NCBI RefSeq assembly: GCF_050510895.1
Contig: NZ_JBNINT010000001.1
Location: 1,178,001 to 1,242,000, forward strand
Direction of reading: 5' to 3'
DNA: 64,000 bases
Source: Pannonibacter phragmitetus_B
GTDB lineage: Bacteria; Pseudomonadota; Alphaproteobacteria; Rhizobiales; Stappiaceae
Below, piece after piece: positions 55,801 through 64,000 of the stretch. The notes under the pieces were generated by a model. It was given only the letters and a program-made list of their open reading frames with translations, searched no databases and had not been told where the DNA came from. Every line of letters starts with the position of its first letter. Positions within the stretch are counted from its first letter, which is position 1. Made by a program: the position numbers and the translations under genes.

Positions 55801-57892
55801 CCGCATCGCCCGTAGCGTTGTTTGCGTCGGTTGCGGTGATGGTGAAGTTCGGGTTCTCGACCGTTGTCGGCGTACCGCTGATCTCACCGGTGCTGGTGTT
55901 GAGGCTGAGGCCTGCGGGCAGCGAGCCTGTGAGGGCATAGGTGTAAGGCCCGGTGCCGCCGGATGCGGAGACGGACTGGCTGTAGGCGGTGCCGACCTGA
56001 CCAGCGGTGAGGGCGCCTGCTGCAGGGGCCAGGGTGATGGTGACCGGGGCTGCATTGATCTGCAGGGAGTAGGCCGCATCGCCCGTAGCGTTGTTTGCGT
56101 CGGTTGCGGTGATGGTGAAGTTCGGGTTCTCGACCGTTGTGGGCGTACCGCTGATCTCACCGGTGCTGGTGTTGAGGCTGAGGCCTGCGGGCAGCGAGCC
56201 TGTGAGGGCATAGGTGTAAGGCCCGGTGCCGCCGGATGCGGAGACGGACTGGCTGTAGGCGGTGCCGACCTGACCGGCTGTGAGAGCGCCTGCCGCTGGT
56301 GACAGGGTGATGGTGACCGGGGCTGCATTGATCTGCAGGGAATAGGCCGCATTGCCCGTAGCGTTGTTGGCGTCCGTTGCGGTGATGGTGAAGTTCGGGT
56401 TTTCGACGGTTGTGGGCGTGCCGCTGATCTCACCGGTGCTGGTGTTGAGGCTGAGGCCTGCGGGCAGCGAGCCTGTGAGGGCATAGGTGTAAGGCCCGGT
56501 GCCGCCGGATGCGGAGACGGACTGGCTGTAGGCGGTGCCGACCTGACCAGCGGTGAGGGCGCCTGCTGCAGGGGCCAGGGTGATGGTGACCGGGGCTGCA
56601 TTGATCTGCAGGGAGTAGGCCGCATCGCCCGTAGCGTTGTTTGCGTCGGTTGCGGTGATGGTGAAGTTCGGGTTCTCGACCGTTGTGGGCGTACCGCTGA
56701 TCTCACCGGTGCTGGTGTTGAGGCTGAGGCCTGCGGGCAGCGAGCCTGTGAGGGCATAGGTGTAAGGCCCGGTGCCGCCGGATGCGGAGACGGACTGGCT
56801 GTAGGCGGTGCCGACCTGACCGGCTGTGAGAGCGCCTGCCGCTGGTGACAGGGTGATGGTGACCGGGGCTGCATTGATCTGCAGGGAATAGGCCGCATTG
56901 CCCGTAGCGTTGTTGGCGTCCGTTGCGGTGATGGTGAAGTTCGGGTTTTCGACGGTTGTGGGCGTGCCGCTGATCTCACCGGTGCTGGTGTTGAGGCTGA
57001 GGCCTGCGGGCAGAGAGCCTGTGAGGGCATAGGTGTAAGGCCCGGTGCCACCGGATGCGGAGACGGACTGGCTGTAGGCGGTGCCGACCTGCCCGGCGGT
57101 GAGGGCGCCTGCCGCTGGCGACAGGGTGATGGTGACCGGGGCTGCATTGATCTGCAGGGAGTAGGAGGCGCTGCCGAACGAGCTGCCGGCATCGGTGGCC
57201 GTGATGGTGAAGTTCGCAGTACCTGCGGTTGAAGGCGTGCCGCTGATTTCACCGGTGCCGGTGTTGAGGCTGAGGCCTGCGGGGAGACTGCCGCCGGAGA
57301 CAGCGTAAGAATATCCACCCGCACCGCCGGACGCGGTGACGCTTTGACTATAGCTTACGCTTTCCTGGCCGGCCGGCAGTGCTCCCGAACCAGGGGAAAG
57401 CGTTACTGGAGGGCCTTCGGTGCAGGATACGCGAAGCGTTGTCGAGGCGCCTGTTGTCAGGTTCGTGTTGTTTCTCTGAACATCGATCTGAATGTAAACC
57501 GTGTCTGAAGAGGCAAGTGTGCGCGTGCCGCTTGAGGTGAATGAACCGTTGTCTGTCGTATTGGCGGTTCCTATCCAGCTCGTGTCATCAAAGGAGCCGA
57601 CTTCATATTTGGCGCTTGTGTTTCCGGACGGATCAGATGTGCCAGTCGCGAACCAGGACAGCGACTCGCCATTGTTGAACGTGTCGTGTTCTGAGACGAA
57701 CTGAAAGCTTCCACCAGACGGGATGTCTCCGATCGTTATCGTCTTCCCGCTTCTCCATTCATCATTCACCGCCTGACACGCCGCAGAGAGCGCAGCTTCC
57801 GAGCGGGTGGCGGTGACGAGAAGGGCCGTCAGAGCAAGGCAGAGGAACAGGCAAAGACGGGACAAGATTGATAGGGGTGAGAAACGGCCCAC
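52827..57892 (-). CDS. Large autotransporter with tandem Ig-like (He_PIG-type) repeats, frame broken near 53638
   Basis: About 1688 aa using a GTG start at 57892; in-frame ATGs at 58009 and 58108 would lengthen it. A signal sequence (LCLFLCLALTALLVTATRSEA) leads to a region of about 140 aa, then at least twelve Ig-like domains of about 91 aa with the pattern GTAYSQSVSASGGTGPYTYA, LPAGLSLNTSTGEISGTPTT and NFTITATDANN. The central copies are almost identical. The C-terminal beta-barrel autotransporter domain (from about MRAASNALTPDLKAEPL to the final AGAGIRF, ending in Phe) lies one frame over; adding one base at 53638-53639 joins them. Cell-surface adhesin is the likely role. Confidence 0.85.
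54692..57148. repeat. Nine tandem 273-bp units inside the autotransporter gene
   Basis: The marker GATCTGCAG recurs at 54692, 54965, 55238 and so on to 57149 with a spacing of exactly 273 bp (91 codons). Units differ at a few sites such as SPAAG/APAAG and ATGN/ATGD, and those variants recur in a pattern that suggests unit duplication or conversion. A more diverged unit lies on each side. Confidence 0.93.
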
Positions 57893-58212
57893 GGTGGTTA
57901 TGATGTTCTCAACTTGCGTGCCCGGCCGGAATTCTGCCCTTTGTGGCCCAGCCCATTCCAGACGCGGCAATCCATTTCCTGCCAGCTTGCTGCCCGTCAC
58001 CAAGTGCATGCGCCCATTCCCCCATGGCCGGGGCAATTTAAGCCCCGGAAAACTCTCTGCTACGACGCGCTGGTTTCCGGCTGTCTGCCGATGATGCCAG
58101 TCCTGCAAGAACGGGTACCGCCTGCAAAAGGCATCCTGTGTGCGGTCATAGTTCGCGGCAAACTATGCAATTTCTAGATGCTGCTACTGAAAGTTTCTTG
58201 CCATGCTTCGCG

Positions 58213-58247
58213 TGTATGGGCAACGCTTTTGCAACGTTGCCCATACA
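58213..58247. terminator. Hairpin downstream of the tail-collar gene
   Basis: TGTATGGGCAACG and CGTTGCCCATACA, 13-bp perfect arms around nine bases, 18 bp beyond the stop codon of the minus-strand gene at 58266. A T-run is lacking on that strand. Confidence 0.55.
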
Positions 58248-58265
58248 ATTTATGGGGAGTTTCCG

Positions 58266-59096
58266 TTACGGTCTGTCAGGGTAAAGGCCGTTGATCATAA
58301 TGCAGTAGCTCATGGCAAGCGAAGGAGACTGGTTCACGAAGGCTGTGGCACCACCAGTATTGCCAATTGCTACGACGCCGCCGGTGATGCCTGACTGGTA
58401 GGTGAAACTGATGGGGCCATTGCCGGCGGCACCCGTCAATTGCACGTCAAGGCCGCTCAGTTCCACGTCTGGCGCTGTGCTGGGGGAAGCAACATAGATG
58501 TTTGCTGCGCCGCCGCCTGATGCGGCGCCCTTGCCGAAATAGGAGTTGGCAGCAAGAGTTGCGCTGCCAAATGCATCTTTTGCATTAAGTTTTGCGGTGA
58601 CGCCCAGGGTACCTGCTGAGGCAGGGACGTTGACTGTCTGCGTGCCGCCGCCGGTGCCGACAAATGTCGCCGAGTGATTGTGCGGAGGCAGGTTGGCTAT
58701 TGTGAGGGTTGTTGTCTGCGTGCCGGATTGGGCGGCAAAAGGCTGGGGGAGCATCCCTGGTCCTGTGCCATAATTGAGAATCGCCCGGCCGCGCAGGTCC
58801 GGCAGTGCGAACTGTCCGCTCTGGGCGGAGCCGCCATATTGGGTCCCGATCAGGCTGTAGAGCGCCTGATTGCCGTTGATCGCAATCTGCCGCCCGTCGG
58901 CGGGCAGCCAGTTCCGCGGGCACCAGTTGAAGGCAAAGGCGCAGACACTTCCGATATAGGATTCCATGTTGCAAGCCTGTGCCGGAGCTGAGCTGCCGAT
59001 CACGAGGGCGGTGCTGCCTGCACCCAGCATGGCGAGGGCACCCAGGGTGGACAGTCCGTGGCCGAAGATGTGGGCGGGTTTGAGCTGCTTTCTCAT
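58266..59096 (-). CDS. Secreted phage tail-collar domain protein (microcystin-dependent protein family)
   Basis: 276 aa from ATG 59094-59096. An N-terminal signal region (TLGALAMLGAGSTALVIGSS, cleavage likely after APAQA) is followed by ESYIGSVCAFAFNWCPRNWL, PADGRQIAINGNQALYSLIG, GRAILNYGTGPGM and PPHNHSATF, the tail-collar fold seen in phage fibres and MdpB-like proteins. C-terminus SYCIMINGLYPDRP is typical. No other phage gene is near; with a signal peptide and next to an adhesin-like autotransporter, a surface or secreted role is likely. Confidence 0.85.
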   Translation of the reverse strand: MRKQLKPAHIFGHGLSTLGALAMLGAGSTALVIGSSAPAQACNMESYIGSVCAFAFNWCPRNWLPADGRQIAINGNQALYSLIGTQYGGSAQSGQFALPDLRGRAILNYGTGPGMLPQPFAAQSGTQTTTLTIANLPPHNHSATFVGTGGGTQTVNVPASAGTLGVTAKLNAKDAFGSATLAANSYFGKGAASGGGAANIYVASPSTAPDVELSGLDVQLTGAAGNGPISFTYQSGITGGVVAIGNTGGATAFVNQSPSLAMSYCIMINGLYPDRP

Positions 59097-59596
59097 CCTG
59101 ATCTCCAATTCAATTTCATGCGGCCGGGTGTGCACGGTTTGCGTGTGTGCCAGGCCGCCCATTGATGAGGACGGATGAGTGGAACGACTGTGAAGTTCCA
59201 TTGCTGTATTTTCTTTTATATATAATATTATTATATGTTTAACTCTATTTTTATTGGGTTTCTGCTGGTGATTAGTGTATTTTGTCTTGTGTTTTTTTGT
59301 GTTTTATTTTGTTTTTTTACGTGTTCAGGTTGAGTGTGTGCGGCCGAAGACGGCCTGCGTTCTGCTCGTTTGCAGGATGTTCAGCTGGGCGAAGATGAGG
59401 GAAATGGGCGCGCACTGCATTCCGGGCAAGGCATGACTATGTGCCGGACGGCTGTCGCCAGCCCGCCCTGAGCAAGGATCACTGGATGCGGATAAAATGC
59501 CCAATCGTCCGATACTGACGTATCGCGTCCTGAAGATACTCAATAGCCGCAAGGGCTTGATCTGATCCTGAAGTGCCTGGCGTGTCGGGGGCGGTT
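59097..59596. other. 500-bp intergenic region with strongly AT-rich tract
   Basis: 59205-59325 is very AT-rich (runs such as TATATAATATTATTATATG and long T-tracts), unlike the surrounding GC-rich DNA; on the minus strand it forms the A-rich upstream region of the secreted tail-collar gene. 59326-59596 is of ordinary composition. A TTG-started frame (59552 to 59325, minus) has no recognisable content. I assign no gene. Confidence 0.5.
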
Positions 59597-60076
59597 TTAC
59601 CGTTCGCGCAAGGGCAGAGCGACAGTGTCTTTGACCGTGTTGACGACAATGCGGGACTGCACGTCGGAGACCAGCGTGTTGTCGAGAAGTTTCAGCCTCA
59701 GGAAGTTGTCGTAGGCCTTGATGTCTTCGGTGACCACCTTGATCAGATAGTCCACGGCACCGGTGATCCGTTCGCAGGTAACGACTTCCTGCCAGTGATG
59801 CACCAGCTTGTCGAAGGTCTCCATGTTCTCACGGCTGGGTACGGTCAGCTTGACGAAGGCATAGGCAACGAAGCCGAGACCGACGGCTTCGCGGTCGACA
59901 ATGGCGGCCACTTGCCGGATGACGCCCATCTCCTTCAGCTTCTTGATCCGCCGCCAGCAAGGCGTTTGGCTCATGCCCGCAGCGCGGGCGATTTCTGCGA
60001 TGGACTGGGACGCATCTCTTTGCAGGACCCGCAAAACGCGGATATCGGAAGGATCAAGAAGAAAATTCTCTGTCAT
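59597..60076 (-). CDS. Lrp/AsnC-family transcriptional regulator
   Basis: 159 aa from ATG 60074-60076 (MTENFLLDPSDIRVLRVLQR). HTH: SIAEIARAAGMSQTPCWRRI; RAM domain with CERITGAVDYLIKVVTEDIK. The variant with TPCWRRIKKL is typical of Lrp proteins controlling amino-acid catabolism (BkdR, MdeR-like). Divergent from the indolepyruvate oxidoreductase gene, a probable target since that enzyme degrades aromatic amino-acid keto acids. Confidence 0.9.
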   Translation of the reverse strand: MTENFLLDPSDIRVLRVLQRDASQSIAEIARAAGMSQTPCWRRIKKLKEMGVIRQVAAIVDREAVGLGFVAYAFVKLTVPSRENMETFDKLVHHWQEVVTCERITGAVDYLIKVVTEDIKAYDNFLRLKLLDNTLVSDVQSRIVVNTVKDTVALPLRER

Positions 60077-60228
60077 GGGCCTGTCGGGGAAGAAAATCAC
60101 GGCCAAGGGCTTGGCTGGAGGCACAATAGCACAGAAATCACCCGCGAAAAGGAGGATATTGGTCTTCGAGAAACCGCTCTGGCACCCGGGAGTAGAAGGC
60201 GGGCGTCAGGCGGCCGAGGAGGGAACCG

Positions 60229-63200
60229 ATGAACGCTTACGCGCCCGTGGTGTCGCTGGACGACAAATATACCGCAACAGGCGGCCGGATCTATCTGACC
60301 GGCATTCAGGCGCTGGTGCGCCTCGCACTCGACCGGCAGCGGCTGGATCGAATGGCTGGCCTGAGGACCGGCGGTTTCATCTCGGGTTACCGCGGTTCTC
60401 CGCTGGCGGGCTACGACACGGAACTGACCCGCGCTCGCAAGCATATTGCAGCCCATGACGTGGTGTTCAAGCCCGGCGTGAACGAGGAGCTGGGCGCAAC
60501 GGCGGTCTGGGGATCGCAGAAGCTGCGCTTGCAGGGCAAGGGCTCCGATTTCGATGGTGTTTTCGGCATCTGGTACGGCAAGGCGCCGGGCGTGGACCGT
60601 GCAGGGGATGTGCTGAAGCAGGCCAATGCCTCGGGCGTGGACCGCAACGGCGGTGTGCTTGCACTTGCAGGCGACGACCATCTGGCAAAGTCCTCGATCC
60701 TCCCCGCGCAGAGTGAATTCTTTTTCGAGCATGCCGAAATCCCGGTGCTCAATCCCTCCGATATTCAGGATGTGCTCGACTTCGGCCTTCATGGCTTTGA
60801 GATGTCGCGCTTTGCCGGCCTCTGGTCGGCGCTGATCTGCCTTGCCGATACAATGGATGCTTCGGCGACCATTTCGGTCAATGCGGACCGGCTCCATTTC
60901 GTCCGCCCCGAGCAGGACCCCTGGCTGCTGCATGATCTCAACCGTGTGCTGCTGCTGGGCAACCGGCTTGAGACGGAGCGCCTGCTGCGCGATGTGCGCA
61001 TCCCGGCAGCTCAGGCCTATGTGCGGGCAAACCGGCTGGACCGGGTGGCCTTCGGTGCCAGCCGCCCGCGCCTTGGCCTTGTTGCGACCGGCAAGGCCTA
61101 CCGTGACCTGCTGCAGGCGCTGGATCTTCTGGGCATCAACGAACAGCGGGCGAAGGAGATCGGCCTTGCGGTCTACAAGGTAGCGCTCGCCTGGCCGCTG
61201 GAGCCGTCGGGGCTGGCCGAGTTTGCGCGTGGTCTCAACAAGCTGATGGTGGTGGAGCACAAGCGCGCCTTCCTGGAGCCGCAGATCAAGGAAATCTCCT
61301 ATCACTGGCCGGCGGAAGCCCGTCCGCGCATCTGGGGCAAGCGGACGCCTGAGGGTGAGCCGATGCTCTCCGATGTGCTGGAACTGTCGGTTGCCGAAAT
61401 CATCCGGGCGCTGCTCGGCTATCTGCCGGAGGATGTGGTCACCGAGGACATGCGGGCGGTCAGTACTCGCATGAACAATCAGGTGATGTGGGCGCAGGGG
61501 CATGCAGAGCGTGCAGTGCGCATTCCTTATTTTTGCTCCGGATGCCCGCATTCCTCTTCCACAATCGTCCCGGAGGGTGCCCGCGCGCTGCCAGGCATCG
61601 GCTGCCACGCGATGACCGAACAGGCCGGGCGTACCACCGACGGGCAGATTGCCATGGGCGGCGAGGGCGTGCTGTGGGTGGGGCAGAAGGACTTTGCCTG
61701 CGACACCCACGTCTTCGCCAATCTCGGCGACGGCACCTATTTCCACTCCGGAATTCTGGCGATCCGTCAGGCGGTGTCCTCGAAGGTGCCAATTACCTAC
61801 AAGATCCTCTACAACGACGCGGTGGCGATGACCGGTGGCCAGCCGCATGACGGTCCGCTCACCGTGCCGCAGATGTCGCGTCAGCTGGAGGCCGAAGGCG
61901 TGGCGCGCATCGCGATCGTCAGCGAGCGGCCGGAAAACTATACCGGCCGCAAGGATCTGGCACCTCTGGTGGAGGTGCTGCACCGTGATCATCTGATGGA
62001 CGTGCAGCGCGAGTTTCAGAAGGTTGATGGCGTCACCATCATTATCTACGACCAGACCTGCGCCGCCGAAAAGCGCCGCCGCCGCAAGAAGGGCGCCTAT
62101 CCGGACCCGGATCTGCGGCTCTTCATCAACGACCGGGTGTGCGAAGGCTGTGGTGATTGCTCGGTCCAGTCCAACTGCCTGTCGGTGGAGCCGGTTAAGA
62201 CCCGCTACGGCGAAAAGCGCCAGATCAACCAGTCCAGCTGCAACAAGGACTTTTCCTGTGTGAAGGGCTTCTGCCCCTCCTTCGTGGAAATTGAGGGCGC
62301 GGCATTGCGCAAGGCTGAGACCCACGGCGTGGACGTGGACAGCCTTCTGGCCGGCTTGCCACCGGTGGAACTGCCTGGTCTGGAGCGGACGCTGAACCTG
62401 CTCATCGCGGGGATCGGCGGCATGGGAGTGACGACGATCTCGGCCGTGCTGGCCATGGCTGCGCATCTGGATGGCAAGCAGGCTTCAACGCTGGACATGA
62501 CAGGTCTTGCCCAGAAGGGCGGGCCGGTGACCTCGCATGTGCGCTTTGCCTCGCTGGCCCGCTCTATCGAGGGTCCGCGCGTGCCCACCGCCAGCCTTGA
62601 TGTGCTGATTGCCTCCGACATGGTGGTGGCCACCAATGCCGAGCAGCTGGCCATGACGAACCGCTCCGCCACCCGCGTCTTTGCCAACACCCGCGTGGCG
62701 CCGACGGCGGAATTCGTGCTGAAGCAGACGCTTTCCTTCGACGAGGCACGGATGCTGAAGTCGCTGGAGGCTGCTTCCATCCTGTGCAAGGCAGCGGATG
62801 CGGCAACGATCGCGGAGCAGCTTCTGGGTGATTCCATCTACGCCAACATGATTCTGGTGGGCATGGCCTTCCAGAGCGGCGCCCTGCCGGTGAGTGCGGA
62901 AGCCATTGAAACGGCGCTGCATCTCAACGGCGCGCAGGTGAAGGCCAATGTGAAGGCCTTCCGCGCCGGGCGGGTACTGGCGGCGGCTCCCGAAAAGATC
63001 CTGGCTGCCCTGCCGCAGCCGGAAAAGCTGGAGCCCGAGACCCTGGACGTGCGCATTGCCCGTCAGGAGCGCGAGCTGGTTCTCTATCAGGATGCGGCCT
63101 ATGCCGCCCGGTTCCGCAAGTTGATTGATGCCGTGCGGGCAGCCGATGCCGCCCATGGCCCCGGCACCTTCCGGCTCACAGAGACGGCGGCGGACATGCT

Positions 63201-63705
63201 CTACAAGGTCATGGCCTACAAGGACGAGTATGAAGTGGCGCGGCTTTATGCCGATCCGGCCTTTGCCGCAAAGCTCAAGGCCCAGTTCGAGGATCCGAAA
63301 AAGGTAAAGGTGATGCTCGCCCCGCCGTTGCTGTCCCGGGGCAAGGACCCGAAGACTGGGCGCCCGGCCAAGATGGCATTCGGTCCCTGGGTGTTCTCCG
63401 CCTTCCGCCTGATGTCGAGGATGAAGGGCCTGCGCGGCACAGCCTTTGATCTCTTCGGCCGCACGGCTGAACGCCGTGCAGAACGGGCGCTTGTGGCAAG
63501 CTATTCAGCTGACCTCCAGACCATCATCGCGGCGCTGCCCAAGGCCAGCTATGGCCTGCTGGTTGAGCTGGCCCGTGTTCCGGATCTGGTGCGCGGCTAT
63601 GGCCCGGTGAAGGAAGAGAACCTGAAGAAGGCAGAAGCCAAGCGCGAACAGCTTCTCGACCGGCTCAAGGGAGACACTCCGGAGTTTGTGGCGGCGGCTG
63701 AGTAG
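60229..63705 (+). CDS. Indolepyruvate ferredoxin oxidoreductase family protein (fused subunits)
   Basis: 1158 aa. Oxidative decarboxylation of aryl (indole-) pyruvates to acyl-CoA with thiamine diphosphate and ferredoxin-type Fe-S clusters, in the breakdown of aromatic amino acids. Domains: N-terminal pyrimidine-binding half with GGFISGYRGSPLAGYD; TPP-binding part with GIGCHAMTEQAGRTTDGQIA and MGGEGVLWVGQ; Fe-S cluster motif RVCEGCGDCSVQSNC near 637-651; gamma domain from AGIGGMGVTTISAVLAMAAH (about 725); C-terminal alphaproteobacterial extension (DUF6537-like). One open frame of 3.5 kb. Divergent Lrp regulator next to it. Confidence 0.93.
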   Translation: MNAYAPVVSLDDKYTATGGRIYLTGIQALVRLALDRQRLDRMAGLRTGGFISGYRGSPLAGYDTELTRARKHIAAHDVVFKPGVNEELGATAVWGSQKLRLQGKGSDFDGVFGIWYGKAPGVDRAGDVLKQANASGVDRNGGVLALAGDDHLAKSSILPAQSEFFFEHAEIPVLNPSDIQDVLDFGLHGFEMSRFAGLWSALICLADTMDASATISVNADRLHFVRPEQDPWLLHDLNRVLLLGNRLETERLLRDVRIPAAQAYVRANRLDRVAFGASRPRLGLVATGKAYRDLLQALDLLGINEQRAKEIGLAVYKVALAWPLEPSGLAEFARGLNKLMVVEHKRAFLEPQIKEISYHWPAEARPRIWGKRTPEGEPMLSDVLELSVAEIIRALLGYLPEDVVTEDMRAVSTRMNNQVMWAQGHAERAVRIPYFCSGCPHSSSTIVPEGARALPGIGCHAMTEQAGRTTDGQIAMGGEGVLWVGQKDFACDTHVFANLGDGTYFHSGILAIRQAVSSKVPITYKILYNDAVAMTGGQPHDGPLTVPQMSRQLEAEGVARIAIVSERPENYTGRKDLAPLVEVLHRDHLMDVQREFQKVDGVTIIIYDQTCAAEKRRRRKKGAYPDPDLRLFINDRVCEGCGDCSVQSNCLSVEPVKTRYGEKRQINQSSCNKDFSCVKGFCPSFVEIEGAALRKAETHGVDVDSLLAGLPPVELPGLERTLNLLIAGIGGMGVTTISAVLAMAAHLDGKQASTLDMTGLAQKGGPVTSHVRFASLARSIEGPRVPTASLDVLIASDMVVATNAEQLAMTNRSATRVFANTRVAPTAEFVLKQTLSFDEARMLKSLEAASILCKAADAATIAEQLLGDSIYANMILVGMAFQSGALPVSAEAIETALHLNGAQVKANVKAFRAGRVLAAAPEKILAALPQPEKLEPETLDVRIARQERELVLYQDAAYAARFRKLIDAVRAADAAHGPGTFRLTETAADMLYKVMAYKDEYEVARLYADPAFAAKLKAQFEDPKKVKVMLAPPLLSRGKDPKTGRPAKMAFGPWVFSAFRLMSRMKGLRGTAFDLFGRTAERRAERALVASYSADLQTIIAALPKASYGLLVELARVPDLVRGYGPVKEENLKKAEAKREQLLDRLKGDTPEFVAAAE

Positions 63706-63764
63706 CATCAGTTCCTGGCGGGCCACCCGCTTTGCTAGGCACAGCATTATCCGGTTGCACTACG

Positions 63765-63805
63765 CCAGCATGTGTCAGGTTCGCTCCGAACCTGACACAT
63801 GCTGG
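63765..63805. terminator. Strong terminator hairpin after the oxidoreductase gene
   Basis: Perfect 19-base arms (CCAGCATGTGTCAGGTTCG and complement) with a three-base loop, then TTTT. Lies between two convergent genes and may serve both. Confidence 0.85.
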
Positions 63806-63836
63806 TTTTCCCTGTCTCCGGTTCTCCTGCCAGATT

Positions 63837-64000
63837 CTAGAAGAAGGAACCGGCCATTTCAGGCGTGCCCTCCAGTGCATGGGCCATGAACTCGACGCTG
63901 TGGCGTAGTTTTTCACGGGTGATGGGGCCACAGATGCACACACGCACAGTTTCGCTGGCCTGGCTGTCCACGGTGAAGGCATCACTTGCGACAATGCCGA
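63837..64000 (-). CDS. C-terminal end of a MocR/aminotransferase-like protein (runs off right edge)
   Basis: The minus-strand frame from the edge ends at TAG 63837-63839 and reads GIVASDAFTVDSQASETVRV, CICGPITREKLRHSVEFMA and HALEGTPEMAGSFF. This matches the end of PLP-dependent aminotransferase-type GntR (MocR) proteins, where ASDAF and a small-domain helix ending LxFMAxxL are usual. Only 53 residues are visible, so the call rests on similarity of the tail alone. Confidence 0.6.
   Translation of the reverse strand, partial: GIVASDAFTVDSQASETVRVCICGPITREKLRHSVEFMAHALEGTPEMAGSFF

Noticed and set aside
54418..57324. 968-codon open frame on the minus strand, one frame over from the autotransporter
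   Set aside because: Shadow of the tandem 273-bp repeats: lacking stops in one unit means lacking stops in all. Composition (Pro/Ser/Arg) is not protein-like.
58266..59096. Prophage remnant because of the tail-collar domain
   Set aside because: No integrase, capsid, tail or lysis gene nearby, and the protein has an export signal.
60097..62466. 789-codon frame antisense to the indolepyruvate oxidoreductase
   Set aside because: Antisense shadow; no recognised domain, while the plus strand has a full enzyme.
1..64000. tRNA or rRNA genes
   Set aside because: None recognised by eye on either strand; a covariance-model scan would be needed to exclude an odd tRNA.

Overview
The window is GC-rich bacterial chromosome, most likely an alphaproteobacterium of the order Hyphomicrobiales (a Stappiaceae-like organism such as Pannonibacter or Stappia is my guess, not shown). 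Pointers are a DUF1476 (zeta-type F1-ATPase inhibitor) gene, a DUF1127 protein, a tiny membrane-protein gene between purS and purQ, the gene order purL-bolA-grxD, a fused indolepyruvate oxidoreductase and SD-led, mostly CGC/CTG-rich coding regions.

Layout. 1-9.4 kb: monomeric NADP-isocitrate dehydrogenase (cut by the left edge), ArsR regulator plus Atm1-type ABC exporter, a DUF4160/DUF2442 pair, a saccharopine dehydrogenase-like gene with divergent Lrp regulator, a LysR regulator, and phosphatidylserine decarboxylase/synthase. 9.4-14.7 kb: a padR-MFP-RND efflux operon with a perfect palindrome in front. 14.9-23.4 kb: PuuE-type allantoinase, AraC regulator and pobA, trmJ-murI, rpsD, an Anbu proteasome-like protease and ttcA. 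23.5-34.6 kb: a complete type I-C CRISPR-Cas locus (cas3, cas5c, cas8c, cas7, cas4, cas1, cas2, leader, 43 repeats). 34.6-50.3 kb: grxD, bolA and scattered purine genes (purL, purQ, purS, purC, purB) mixed with an MCP, MocR, agmatinase, LysR/oxidoreductase pair, DUF1476 and others. 50.3-64 kb: a BASS transporter, a FAD amino-acid dehydrogenase, a large autotransporter with 273-bp tandem repeats, a secreted tail-collar protein, an Lrp regulator divergent from indolepyruvate oxidoreductase, and the tail of a MocR-like gene.

The most striking element lies in the 264 bp between cas3 and cas5c. It holds a lone degenerate CRISPR repeat (26029-26062) with a spacer-like sequence whose first 17 bases match, with one mismatch at position 6, a site at 25848-25864 that has a TTC PAM. 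That PAM lies inside the -35 box of a good sigma-70-like promoter (25863-25891). Behind the promoter sits a 25-codon ORF with a strong Shine-Dalgarno sequence and rare codons (AGA second). This is the architecture of CreTA/CreR systems, in which a crRNA-like RNA makes the Cas effector repress a toxin RNA or the cas genes. An 11-bp inverted repeat flanks the unit and its right arm contains the cas5c Shine-Dalgarno sequence.

A second window-wide feature is the number of frame breaks: about 14 single-base indels in 12 otherwise conserved genes, mostly in mononucleotide runs and including purB, cas3 and cas8c. I read these as probable sequencing or assembly errors, and I describe the affected genes as joined coding regions, stating where each frame breaks.
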